Positions 1-7,635 of a stretch of 22,714 bases of DNA are shown here, piece after piece. Below the pieces are notes generated by a model, which worked only from the letters and a program-made list of their open reading frames with translations, ran no database searches and was not told the origin of the DNA. This DNA comes from CAYGZL01 sp964354345 (GTDB lineage: Bacteria; Chloroflexota; Anaerolineae; Anaerolineales; UBA4823): contig CAYGZL010000015.1 of NCBI GenBank assembly GCA_964354345.1, forward strand, positions 1-22,714, in the 5' to 3' direction. Every line of letters starts with the position of its first letter. The stretch's first letter is position 1. Both the position numbers and the translations under genes were made by a program.

Positions 1-77
1 CGGCAGGCTGAACCCGATCCAGAACACCGGCTCAGTCACCATCCCCCGTCCGAAAGTGTACTCCCCCCAACCGCCTG
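1..77 (-). pseudogene. Decayed duplicate of the kinase 3' coding end
   Basis: Bases 1-64 are identical to 1169-1232, which encode the outer domain near the C terminus of the Ser/Thr kinase downstream. Similarity continues weakly to about 77, with one missing base that shifts the frame. Read on the minus strand in the frame of the matching kinase segment it gives YTFGRGMVTEPVFWIGF, but an in-frame TGA lies at 88-90 and there is no start codon after it. It is therefore a broken gene fragment or a recombination scar. The segment runs off the left edge, so its full length is unknown. A short assembly artefact at a contig end is an alternative. Confidence 0.7.
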
Positions 78-118
78 AGGGGAGGAGTCAGAAGTTCAGA
101 ACTCAGCAGCCCAGCAGG

Positions 119-1006
119 TCAAGGTGCTGGGGAGAGCCCACACCGAAAACCGACGCTGCCGCCACGACCGTCGGGGCCGTAGCCGTCGCGGTACGCCACA
201 CGCAAGTAGTACCAACTGACGTACCAGCTCCCGCCACGGAGCACCTTATAACTCCCACTGGTCGGTCCAGGCGGGTTGCTATACGGGGAACTGCTGTAAT
301 AATCGCTCTGCCACCAATCATTCACCCATTCCCACACATTGCCCGCCATATCCAGCGCGCCATACTGGCTGGCGCCGGTCGGGTAATTGCCCACCTGCGA
401 AGTGTCGCCCACACAATAGCTATAAGATGATCCATTGTAGTAATAATGGTTCGCCAGCGTGCAGTTCAGGCTTGCATCGCCCCACGGGTAGGCGCGTGTG
501 TCACTCGCGCCGCGGGCAGCTTTCTCCCATTCGGCCTCACTCGGTAGTCGTTTGCCGGTCCACTGGCAGTAGTCACGCGCTTTGTACCACGAGACGTAAA
601 TCACCGGGTAGGTGGCGTAGGTCGGGTTGTCATAATAGGAAGAGCGGGTATAGGAAGAATTCAAATCTGGCGTAGCGCAAACGCCTGCCAACACGCACTG
701 AGCGTACTGAGCGTTGGTGACTTCGTACTTGTCAATGGAATAGGCGTCCAAATAGACGGTGTGCAGGGGCAGCTCTTCTGAAAAACACGATAAACCGCTG
801 TTGTGGGCCGGGTCGCAGCCCATCTGGAACTCTCCGGCGGGGATGAAAACCATCTTGCTGGGTTGAATGCTATGACGAGCTATTACCGGAAGGTACATTG
901 CATTGTCCGGAGGCACGCTGCCCAAAGCAGGGGTATTGGCCAGTAACAAGATGCTGGTCAGTAGCGCCAAGAGACAAACGATCTTCGTTCTATGGTGTCG
1001 GATCAT
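119..1006 (-). CDS. Exported SUMF1/formylglycine-generating-enzyme-fold protein
   Basis: About 295 residues with an N-terminal signal peptide (hydrophobic stretch near residues 8-28), then the motif YLPVIAR at 38-44, then the SUMF1/FGE-sulfatase fold. Recognisable family motifs in order are MVFIPAGEFQMG, DKYEVTNAQYAQC, YVSWYKARDYCQWTGKRLPS, EAEWEKAARG, YPWGD, LDMAGNVWEWVNDWW, LRGGSW and VGFRC. In true formylglycine-generating enzymes the segment after GGSW carries a catalytic Cys pair; here it reads GGSWYVSWYYLRVAYRDG without those cysteines, so sulfatase activation is unlikely. A scaffold, ligand-binding or other SUMF1-family role is more plausible. I chose ATG 1004-1006 because GGAGGTGGAG lies just upstream; an earlier ATG at 1016-1018 sits inside that Shine-Dalgarno sequence. 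It follows the kinase gene on the same strand but has its own promoter. Confidence 0.85.
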   Translation of the reverse strand: MIRHHRTKIVCLLALLTSILLLANTPALGSVPPDNAMYLPVIARHSIQPSKMVFIPAGEFQMGCDPAHNSGLSCFSEELPLHTVYLDAYSIDKYEVTNAQYAQCVLAGVCATPDLNSSYTRSSYYDNPTYATYPVIYVSWYKARDYCQWTGKRLPSEAEWEKAARGASDTRAYPWGDASLNCTLANHYYYNGSSYSYCVGDTSQVGNYPTGASQYGALDMAGNVWEWVNDWWQSDYYSSSPYSNPPGPTSGSYKVLRGGSWYVSWYYLRVAYRDGYGPDGRGGSVGFRCGLSPAP

Positions 1007-1036
1007 CTCCACCTCCATCTCATCATACCAGAACTA

Positions 1037-1065
1037 ATTCTAAGAGCCTCAATGGGATATGTCAA
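1037..1065 (-). promoter_or_regulatory. Sigma70-type promoter for the SUMF1-fold gene
   Basis: On the minus strand TTGACA (1060-1065) is followed after exactly 17 bases by TAGAAT (1037-1042), a perfect -35 and a 5/6 match to -10. Transcription would start near 1030, about 24 bases before the chosen start codon, leaving room for the GGAGGTGGAG ribosome-binding site. It lies in the gap after the kinase stop codon, so the SUMF1-fold gene can be expressed independently. Confidence 0.65.
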
Positions 1066-1120
1066 GATTGTAAGAATCGCTGTGCATCGCCTGATGTGTT
1101 TGAGACCGCCCCCGAACCCC

Positions 1121-3124
1121 TCACTCCCCCAACGCGACCTCCAGCAGCGCCGAGAGCCTGCCCCCCGGCGGCAGGCTGAACCCGATCCAGAACACCGGCT
1201 CAGTCACCATCCCCCGTCCGAAAGTGTACTCCTCCCCAAATGCCTGCCCATTCACCCGCAGCCGCACCGTGTCGGCCTGGTACTCCACTTCGATCGTGTG
1301 CGCCTCCGTCCATGAGACCGCCGGCCCGAGGTTGCCGGTCTGCTGGAGGTTGTTGGTCACGTACACCTGGAGCTGATCCGCCGCACTGCCGGAGGGACGC
1401 AGCGCCACAAACCGGCCATAGTACTGCCAGGAATCCACCTTGCCAACCCCAAACGCCAGTCCCAGGGTGTTGTTCGGCGCCATCACGAGCTGCTCGACCT
1501 GCAGCGTGATGCGCAGGATGGCACGCTCTGACCCGCTCTCCGCCAGCAGGCGCTGGATGGGCGTGTACAGGCCGCGATAGGACTCGCTGGTCGTGAGGTT
1601 GCTGGCCTGGATGCGCAGCTTTCCACCCTGGGCGGCGACCCCCCAATGCGAGAGATCCCAGCAGCCGCGCCCATCCTGGCTGATGTTTTGCGTTTTATAG
1701 GGCGACCAGACCTGCGCCTCGATGCAGTCGCCACTCAAACCCGTCCGGCGACCCGGCTCGCTGGTCGGCGTGTGGGTGGGCGGCAGGGACGTCAACGTGG
1801 CGAGCGGCGCCGAGGTCGGCGTGAAGGTGACAAGCAGCGGCTGCGTGACCGGCAGGTGCGTCTCGGTCGCTGTGGGAAACAAGAGCAGCGCGCCGGTCGC
1901 GACGGAGGTCTCCACGGCCGTGTCTGCGACCTGCACCGGCGGGGTGGGCGTGTCCTGCTGCAGGGCGGGCGTCGTGCCGGATGGGCGAAGCAGCCAGAAG
2001 ACGGTCGCGGCGACCGCCAGGATCAAAAAGAGCGCCATCGGCAGCGCCCAGCGTGGCCAGCGGCGGGTCTCCGGCGGGCACTCACTCGCCAGCAAGCCTT
2101 CCAGTGCGATCTGCTGCTGCAGGTTGGCTCCTGGCGGAGCGGTCACTGGCGGGGCGACCCCGTGTGGGGCAGCCCCTTGTCGGGCAGCTCCCTGTGAGGC
2201 GACCCCTCCAGGGGCGACTCCCTGCCGGAAGGCGGGGAGCTGAGCCGGCGTGGGCAGGTCCTGCTCCGCGGGGCGAGTCTCCCCCGCCAGCACCGCCTGC
2301 AATGCCTCGGCCATTTCCTGAGCAGTCTGGTAGCGCTCCTGCGGCTGCTTGGCCAGCGCCTTGTTCAGCACCACCGTGACCTGGTACGGCGCACGCGGCT
2401 GGAACTGGCGCACATCCGGGGGCGGCTCCTGCACGTGCTTCATCATCAGTGTCACCACCGAATCCGCCTCGAAGGGCGGGCGATTGCTCAGCATCTGGAA
2501 CAATGTCACGCCCAGGGCATAGATATCCGCCCGACCATCCACCGGCTGACCCTGCACCTGCTCCGGCGCCATGTACAGGGCGGTTCCCAGCACGGTGCCC
2601 GTGGCGGTGTGCGCTCCGCCTCCCAGCAAGCGGGCGATACCAAAATCCATCAGGATGGGGCGCCCCTCCTGGTCCAGCATCACGTTGGCCGGCTTGATAT
2701 CACGGTGGATCAGGCCGCGCTGGTGGGCATACTCCAGCGCCTGGCACAGATCGATCGCAATCCGCAAGGCCTCTTCCACCGCCATCTGCTGCTGGTTGCC
2801 CGCCAGTCGCTTCAGGCGCTTCTCCAACGTCTCCCCCTCCAGGTACTCCATCACCATGAAATACAGACCCTCGGCATGGTCGAAATCGAAGACTCGCACG
2901 ATGTTGGGATGGTGCAGCTTCGCCACCAACACCGCTTCCGCTTCGAAGCGCTGTAATAAATTCGCCTGCTCCGCCAGGTGGGGATGGATGATCTTCACCG
3001 CCACCGTACGGCGCAGCCGGGTATCCTCCGCCCGATAGACGCTGGCCATGCCGCCGTGCCCGATCAGCTCGAGGAGGCGGTAGCGGTTCGCAAGGTTCTT
3101 TCCTGATCCGGTTGAGTTTTCCAT
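1121..3124 (-). CDS. Transmembrane PknB-type serine/threonine protein kinase with outer jelly-roll-like domain
   Basis: The 667-residue protein has a complete Hanks-type kinase domain at about residues 12-275: glycine loop IGHGGMASVY, lysine K44 in VAVK, catalytic loop HRDIKPAN (H140, D142, K144, N147), DFG at 160-162, activation segment GTVLGTALYMAPEQ and RADIYALGV. A proline/alanine-rich linker with seven tandem pentapeptides follows, then a membrane helix near 358-382, a Thr/Pro-rich stalk, and an outer domain of about 200 residues rich in beta strands. The outer domain resembles concanavalin-like or glycoside-binding jelly rolls (segments such as LGLAFGVG, QLQVYVTNN and TIEVEYQADTVRLRVNG), but I cannot name its ligand. 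PASTA repeats are absent. It probably senses a surface signal and phosphorylates cytoplasmic partners. It is 102 bases downstream of the coiled-coil gene on the same strand, with no clear promoter in that gap. Confidence 0.95.
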   Translation of the reverse strand: MENSTGSGKNLANRYRLLELIGHGGMASVYRAEDTRLRRTVAVKIIHPHLAEQANLLQRFEAEAVLVAKLHHPNIVRVFDFDHAEGLYFMVMEYLEGETLEKRLKRLAGNQQQMAVEEALRIAIDLCQALEYAHQRGLIHRDIKPANVMLDQEGRPILMDFGIARLLGGGAHTATGTVLGTALYMAPEQVQGQPVDGRADIYALGVTLFQMLSNRPPFEADSVVTLMMKHVQEPPPDVRQFQPRAPYQVTVVLNKALAKQPQERYQTAQEMAEALQAVLAGETRPAEQDLPTPAQLPAFRQGVAPGGVASQGAARQGAAPHGVAPPVTAPPGANLQQQIALEGLLASECPPETRRWPRWALPMALFLILAVAATVFWLLRPSGTTPALQQDTPTPPVQVADTAVETSVATGALLLFPTATETHLPVTQPLLVTFTPTSAPLATLTSLPPTHTPTSEPGRRTGLSGDCIEAQVWSPYKTQNISQDGRGCWDLSHWGVAAQGGKLRIQASNLTTSESYRGLYTPIQRLLAESGSERAILRITLQVEQLVMAPNNTLGLAFGVGKVDSWQYYGRFVALRPSGSAADQLQVYVTNNLQQTGNLGPAVSWTEAHTIEVEYQADTVRLRVNGQAFGEEYTFGRGMVTEPVFWIGFSLPPGGRLSALLEVALGE
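2126..2230 (-). repeat. 15-bp tandem repeat (about 7 units) in the kinase linker
   Basis: Seven consecutive 15-base units (2126-2140, 2141-2155, and so on to 2216-2230) share a G/A-x-C-x-C-C-x-G pattern ending in GGC or similar. They encode degenerate pentapeptides APGGV, ASQGA, ARQGA, APHGV, APPVT and APPGA between the kinase domain and the membrane helix. Copy number could vary by slippage, lengthening or shortening the cytoplasmic linker without breaking the frame. Confidence 0.8.
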
Positions 3125-3226
3125 ACCAATCCCAGAACTGATGAATTGCTCCTACGCCTGGGAGCAGACTTGAACAAAGACGAAAAGACAGAGCTGGTTG
3201 CACTGACCTCAGAAGAGCCATCCTCC

Positions 3227-3937
3227 TCAAGGGAGTTGCGCGTACTTGAAGGTTACCGTGAAGTCAGGATTCTCGACCGATTCTCCGATCTTGAAGTAGT
3301 TCCCATCTGCAGTGAGCAAAACAATCGTGTCGTTATTATGGAATGGCTGGTCAATATAAGCCGAGGTAAAGGTTAAGCCAGCCGTCGAATTTACATTATC
3401 GAAAGGCGTGCCATCTAAAAATGCAATCTGTACACCAGCCACCTGAAACACGACAGTGTGAGGAGTAAAGGTTGAATTGTATGCGAATTTGAAATCGTAT
3501 CCCGCTGGAGGCAAGAATTCCCATACTTCTACGCGATATATTTCGCCTGTCTCCAGATTAAAAAAATCCTGCCCAAATTCCATCGTTGCCGTCTTCGATT
3601 CTAAGGCCCGAAGCCGCGCCTCTAAAGCATCGATCTGAGCCTGCAGGTCAGCATCTGCGGCCTCGCGAGCGGCTGTCTCAGCATCCAGGTTGCCCTGGAG
3701 GCTGTTGTTCAGACCATCCAGCAGAGTGTCTGTGACAGAATTACTGTACCAAGAATAGACGGTTTCCCCTTTTTTACACTGGTCCGGTGAAGATACGAGA
3801 GTGCCTTTGCCTGCTTTGAAACAGGCGAACATATCTGGTGAAGAACCAGACTGGCTTTTGACCATTGAAATTACACCGGTCAAAGCCACGACCAATACCA
3901 GAACGATGCTGGCAGCGATGATGCGGATTTTGTTCAT
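3227..3937 (-). CDS. Small exported or membrane-anchored coiled-coil protein
   Basis: A 236-residue protein of unrecognised function. Residues 5-25 form an uncleaved-looking or signal-type hydrophobic segment. Residues about 36-64 hold a two-cysteine motif (MFACFKAGKGTLV followed by PDQCKKGETVYSW) that resembles a short module often seen at the start of bacterial exported or collagen-like proteins. Residues about 72-115 are a charged heptad-like coiled coil (DAETAAREAADADLQAQID, then ALEARLRALE). The remaining 120 residues are beta-rich. Trimeric or multimeric surface assembly is an inference from this layout. The ATG at 3937 has AAGGGAAG upstream and a plausible promoter. The kinase gene follows on the same strand. 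Confidence 0.8.
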   Translation of the reverse strand: MNKIRIIAASIVLVLVVALTGVISMVKSQSGSSPDMFACFKAGKGTLVSSPDQCKKGETVYSWYSNSVTDTLLDGLNNSLQGNLDAETAAREAADADLQAQIDALEARLRALESKTATMEFGQDFFNLETGEIYRVEVWEFLPPAGYDFKFAYNSTFTPHTVVFQVAGVQIAFLDGTPFDNVNSTAGLTFTSAYIDQPFHNNDTIVLLTADGNYFKIGESVENPDFTVTFKYAQLP

Positions 3938-3987
3938 TCTTATCTTCCCTTCTTTTATGGTTGATTTTTTCCTGTTACAGTATTGAT

Positions 3988-4016
3988 ATTATAGTATTGA
4001 ATCGAATGCATGCCCA
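3988..4016 (-). promoter_or_regulatory. Likely promoter for the coiled-coil gene
   Basis: On the minus strand TGGGCA (4011-4016, 4/6 match to -35) and a perfect TATAAT (3988-3993) are separated by 17 bases. Start of transcription would be near 3981, about 44 bases before the ATG at 3937. Only pattern matching supports it. Confidence 0.5.
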
Positions 4017-4041
4017 TTCAATATTTCTGAATGACAGCCGA

Positions 4042-4107
4042 CCCCCCTCTCCCTTTCAGGGAGAGGGGTCAGGGGTGAGGGTATCTACTCTCCCTTCAGG
4101 GAGAGGG
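4042..4107. repeat. Twin GC-rich palindromes, REP-like intergenic repeat or bidirectional terminator
   Basis: Two nearby hairpins share a CTCTCCCT / AGGGAGAG core. The first has an 11-bp perfect stem (4044-4054 with 4058-4068) and a 3-base loop; the second has an 8-bp stem (4088-4095 with 4098-4105). Between them is GGGGTCAGGGGTGAGGG. This pattern resembles a palindromic intergenic repeat common in many bacterial genomes. It lies after the stop codon of the metallopeptidase gene and could also end transcription, although no T-run follows on the minus strand. Confidence 0.65.
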
Positions 4108-4119
4108 CAGGTCTCCTCC

Positions 4120-7100
4120 TTACATCTTAAAATCATCCAGCCAGTCGTCGCTCAGCGGTGGAGCCGGCGTTATTCGCCTACGATAGTTCATCGCCAGGAG
4201 TACGCCTGCGCCAACCAGCGCAGCTCCCACCACCCCAACGATCACCCACAGCCAGGCGCCAGGACCCGTCCGTGTATCCAGGCTGACATTTACCACATAT
4301 TCCTGGTTTCCGAGTCGCTCCCAAAAAGCTGTACTGGTGATCTCAAAGGCCTTACCAGGCGACTTGCCCGGTCGTTGCGCCGCAATGTGGATCGTATTTT
4401 CCACACCATCGAAAGCCGGCTCGATGTAGAGCCACATTTCCTGGGTCTTTTGGGTGACCGAGATCGGGTAGGTAAAGCTCAGGTCTGCATAGGGGGCGCC
4501 ATAGTTCATCGTCACCAGAACAGTGGCTGGAACCTGGTCAACCGCGATCAAGGCTTTCGAACCCGCCACGATGGGATGATCCCGCCGGTAGGGCAGGTAA
4601 ACGCCCAGGGCGCTGTCTCCCAGCCCATAAACCGACCGCAGGCCTGCCTTCCAGGGGTAATCTGCAGTCAAGACGCTGGCTCCTACCAGAGCTTGATATG
4701 AGCCGGGGGTGGTAAATAGCACCCCAATCGCCTGGATGTTGGCCAGGTCAGGACCAGAGCTGTTCTGAGAAGGCGTCTTATAGTTCAGATCAGGCTTCCA
4801 ATCGTACACATGCTTCCAGGTCTCGGCGGTTGAGGAGGGACCCAGGACCGCTACGAAGGGGAATGGACCGCCTCCGGTCATGCTGGGAGGCGAATAGGCA
4901 CTCCAATTCCCCGTGCCGCGTTGAAAGAGCCTCCAATCATCGGGGGCAGTCGCCAGCTCGTATAAAGCTTCCGAGGTGCCCGGGCAAAGCCATTGCCCAT
5001 TTTGATCTTCAACAACCAGATCAAAGTTAATCCCGTCCGGGATTTTCATCCAATTCCACAGGTAGAGATAGCCGCGGGCGTCATAGACTTTGGGAATGAC
5101 GAAACCTGCACCCCAGCCAGTGACTTCCAGGTCAGCGACGATCCCCTGGCTCCAGAACTCATAGGCTGCCTGGGGACCTATTTTTATCTTGACCTGGCTG
5201 CCCTGATCCCCGAAGGTGGTTATCGCCGAGGCCTGCAGGGACTGGTAATTTTCCAGAACCCGGTATGTATCCACCTGGATCGCGTGGCTGGCGAAAACCT
5301 GGTTAATCTGCGCTTTCTGCGCAGGCAAAGAGCCCGCCAGTGCATCGTAGAGGTCTTTGATGTATCCGATATGCCGGCGTTCGGTAGGGTACGGACTGTT
5401 ATATTCCCTCACTCCAACAAATGACCCCAGCTTATTATTCAGGTCGTAATATTGATAAAAGCCGGCATAGGTGACTGAATCGCCCAGGAAACTGGTGACA
5501 ACCTCTCCAGGATAATAAGCGGGAAAGGTGTATACGCCGCTCAAAATCGACCACAGGTTTTCTAGGGGAATCTGGATCTGGTCCTGTTCTTCAGGAGCCA
5601 TCCCATCATAGAGATCCCATAGCAGGGAGGCAACGCTGTTCTCTTCGTCTCCTTGAGCAAACTCACCCGGCAGCCACAGCTCATCGGGGACCATATCCTC
5701 ATAAAGGGAGCGGTCCTGAAGCCATTTATAGATATCATAGATAATCTTCCGCTTTGCCGGCGGCAGGCTGGGAACGATGTTTTGGTGGTAGTTAATCTCA
5801 TAATTCGTCATCTCCGGCACGGAAGTTCGATCAGCGAGCGTATAGATATAAGGCGCCAGTGTATCCTGCAGGTAGGGTTCACCCGCCTGGTTCATCTGGT
5901 CGGCGATCACCATGGCCATAAATTCGGCGAAGCCCTCGACGATCGCATCACTGCTGCTGAGTGCGTTGAACAGATACGGCGCGTGATTCTTATCCCGATC
6001 CAGAATATGATTCCCGTTGATATCGCCTGCCAATCCGATGCCGCGCTGCTCACGGTGTGTTGGCGGAAAACTTCCCCCGTACACATGCCACATGACACAG
6101 TGAGAAAACTCGTGCCACTCACGATTTTTCGGCGCATTGCCATCATTCCAATCGCTGCCATTTTGGTTGATATAAATGGTTGTACCATCGGCTGAGGTGA
6201 CTCGATCCGAGTAAATTTCGACCTGGATGGGCTGGCGCAGGGTCACATTAAGTTTGCGATACACCTCCCATGCCTGGTGCAGGTGGTAGTAGATCAAGGC
6301 AGCATCCAGACCGTGATCTTCCTGGACATTCGTCGTTTGGATCTTGTCTTCTCGATCTTCAAAAACCAGGTCGCGCCTTAAATCCGCCGAGGTTTCGATC
6401 GTAAACCAGGTGGAGACATCGTTAAAATCCGCCCCAATTTCACTGTTCTGACCAAAAAAACCCTGTGCGAGGTCATTGGCCGGTACATCAAAGAGGGCAT
6501 AGGCGTTGGTCTGCACCTCACCCAACCGGACCCGCAAGAGCCAGAAACGGGAGGGGATGCCGATCCGCGGGCTGCAGATGCGATACCTGCCTTGATCATC
6601 GGCTGCCACCCAGTTGGCACCGGTAATCACATCGTTTACCTGCTGGCGGTTGGTGGGATCCCTCGGATCCTGCCACCACAGGGATACCTCCACGCCTGCC
6701 AGAGGCCAGCCATCCCGCATTTTCACCCGTACCTGACCTTCAATGCACAGCAGGCGCACCGTGAATTTCGCTGCCGTCGTTCTGCGACCTCCACTTTGAT
6801 ATACCGCAACCACCTGGTATTCCCCCTCCCCGACATCTGGCACAGTAATATCGACCTCCAGGTGACCGGTGGCATCCGCCGGGACGATTCCTAACAACTC
6901 ACCATTCTCCGAGTTCCAATACAGCTCAACGTCCAAGCCAGCCGGGAAATCGTCGCCAGTAACCCGCACCGTGGAGTTTGGCGCCCCTTCCTCGGGCTGC
7001 AATTGGATTGTTGCTTGCGCTGCAGGTGGTTCCGCAGGGGCATTGATCTTGCCGGTACACTCGCAATGATTATTTTCTGTACCGGGATAATCGCCCGCAA

Positions 7101-7494
7101 AGATATATTTTCCTTCTGAATAGCCCTGGCGGCCACAAAAAGCGACACAGGCACTGTCTGCACAGCTTCTTAAGCTCATTCCTTGCCTCTCCTGCTCCTC
7201 TTCGCTGCATTCAGCAGCGGCAGAAAAGGGGTCACTGATACAGAATTCGTAATCTGGTTTATCTGGCTTGCAACACGTAATCGCCCTTTCGAAAGTGCTA
7301 CATAAACAAGCCTGCAGCTCAGGACTGAGCGGATAAGGCGTCGTACACACCTTTCTCCAATCATCTCCTGCCTGGTTCATCCCGATAAAAGATGGCGATG
7401 CCAGAAAGGCGCTTTTTTGGGAATTTGCCGACCAGAAGGGTATACCGACCAGGAGGATGGTGCCAAGGAAAATCCAGAACCACTTTCTTCGCAT
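4120..7494 (-). CDS. Large exported, C-terminally membrane-anchored HExxH metallopeptidase-like protein
   Basis: Starting at ATG 7492-7494 gives 1124 residues; that start has GGAGGAG seven bases upstream, while an earlier ATG at 7527 has no ribosome-binding site. A signal peptide (KWFWIFLGTILLVGIPFW) is followed by a cysteine-rich region with 12 Cys (about residues 35-150), an Ig/TIG-like domain (about 155-245), a second beta domain, and a central domain carrying WHEFSHCVMWH. HEFSH (H461, E462, H465) fits the zinc-metallopeptidase HExxH consensus, and E520 in EGFAEF could be the third ligand as in gluzincins. After a long beta-rich region there is a C-terminal membrane helix (about 1080-1102), basic NYRRR and a short acidic tail, giving a topology with the protease outside. 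I do not recognise a named family. Substrate is unknown. Its neighbour genes encode other surface proteins. Confidence 0.85.
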   Translation of the reverse strand: MRRKWFWIFLGTILLVGIPFWSANSQKSAFLASPSFIGMNQAGDDWRKVCTTPYPLSPELQACLCSTFERAITCCKPDKPDYEFCISDPFSAAAECSEEEQERQGMSLRSCADSACVAFCGRQGYSEGKYIFAGDYPGTENNHCECTGKINAPAEPPAAQATIQLQPEEGAPNSTVRVTGDDFPAGLDVELYWNSENGELLGIVPADATGHLEVDITVPDVGEGEYQVVAVYQSGGRRTTAAKFTVRLLCIEGQVRVKMRDGWPLAGVEVSLWWQDPRDPTNRQQVNDVITGANWVAADDQGRYRICSPRIGIPSRFWLLRVRLGEVQTNAYALFDVPANDLAQGFFGQNSEIGADFNDVSTWFTIETSADLRRDLVFEDREDKIQTTNVQEDHGLDAALIYYHLHQAWEVYRKLNVTLRQPIQVEIYSDRVTSADGTTIYINQNGSDWNDGNAPKNREWHEFSHCVMWHVYGGSFPPTHREQRGIGLAGDINGNHILDRDKNHAPYLFNALSSSDAIVEGFAEFMAMVIADQMNQAGEPYLQDTLAPYIYTLADRTSVPEMTNYEINYHQNIVPSLPPAKRKIIYDIYKWLQDRSLYEDMVPDELWLPGEFAQGDEENSVASLLWDLYDGMAPEEQDQIQIPLENLWSILSGVYTFPAYYPGEVVTSFLGDSVTYAGFYQYYDLNNKLGSFVGVREYNSPYPTERRHIGYIKDLYDALAGSLPAQKAQINQVFASHAIQVDTYRVLENYQSLQASAITTFGDQGSQVKIKIGPQAAYEFWSQGIVADLEVTGWGAGFVIPKVYDARGYLYLWNWMKIPDGINFDLVVEDQNGQWLCPGTSEALYELATAPDDWRLFQRGTGNWSAYSPPSMTGGGPFPFVAVLGPSSTAETWKHVYDWKPDLNYKTPSQNSSGPDLANIQAIGVLFTTPGSYQALVGASVLTADYPWKAGLRSVYGLGDSALGVYLPYRRDHPIVAGSKALIAVDQVPATVLVTMNYGAPYADLSFTYPISVTQKTQEMWLYIEPAFDGVENTIHIAAQRPGKSPGKAFEITSTAFWERLGNQEYVVNVSLDTRTGPGAWLWVIVGVVGAALVGAGVLLAMNYRRRITPAPPLSDDWLDDFKM

Positions 7495-7548
7495 ATCTGA
7501 TCTCCTCCGCTGCCCAGATCTATGCAATCAGGCAATTAATTTGGATTT

Positions 7549-7554
7549 ATTATA
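7549..7554 (-). promoter_or_regulatory. Possible -10 element for the metallopeptidase gene
   Basis: The minus strand carries a perfect TATAAT at 7549-7554, about 55 bases ahead of the chosen start codon. No convincing -35 box lies 16-19 bases upstream, so this is only a partial promoter match. Confidence 0.3.
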
Positions 7555-7635
7555 ACATTTAGGGGCAGGTCTCCGCTCCCTCTCCCGCCTCAACCTCAGC
7601 GTATAGATCCCGATCCAACCGGCCAGGCTGATCAT

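Noticed and set aside
1121..3124. Plus-strand and other-frame open frames across the kinase gene
   Set aside because: They are Arg/Pro/Ala-rich shadows in GC-rich DNA, whereas the minus-strand frame has every kinase motif.
3147..3166. TGCTCC / GGAGCA hairpin between the coiled-coil and kinase genes
   Set aside because: The stem is only 6 bp, lacks a T-run and lies within about 25 bases of the kinase start; too weak to call a terminator.
4590..4620. VYLPYRR inside the metallopeptidase as another copy of the Y-L-P motif
   Set aside because: It is internal to a beta-rich domain, not at a terminus, and the spacing to R differs; probably chance.
7495..7527. Upstream ATG at 7527 as start of the metallopeptidase
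   Set aside because: No ribosome-binding site precedes it, the added residues are strongly basic and lengthen the signal peptide, and GGAGGAG sits before the ATG at 7494.
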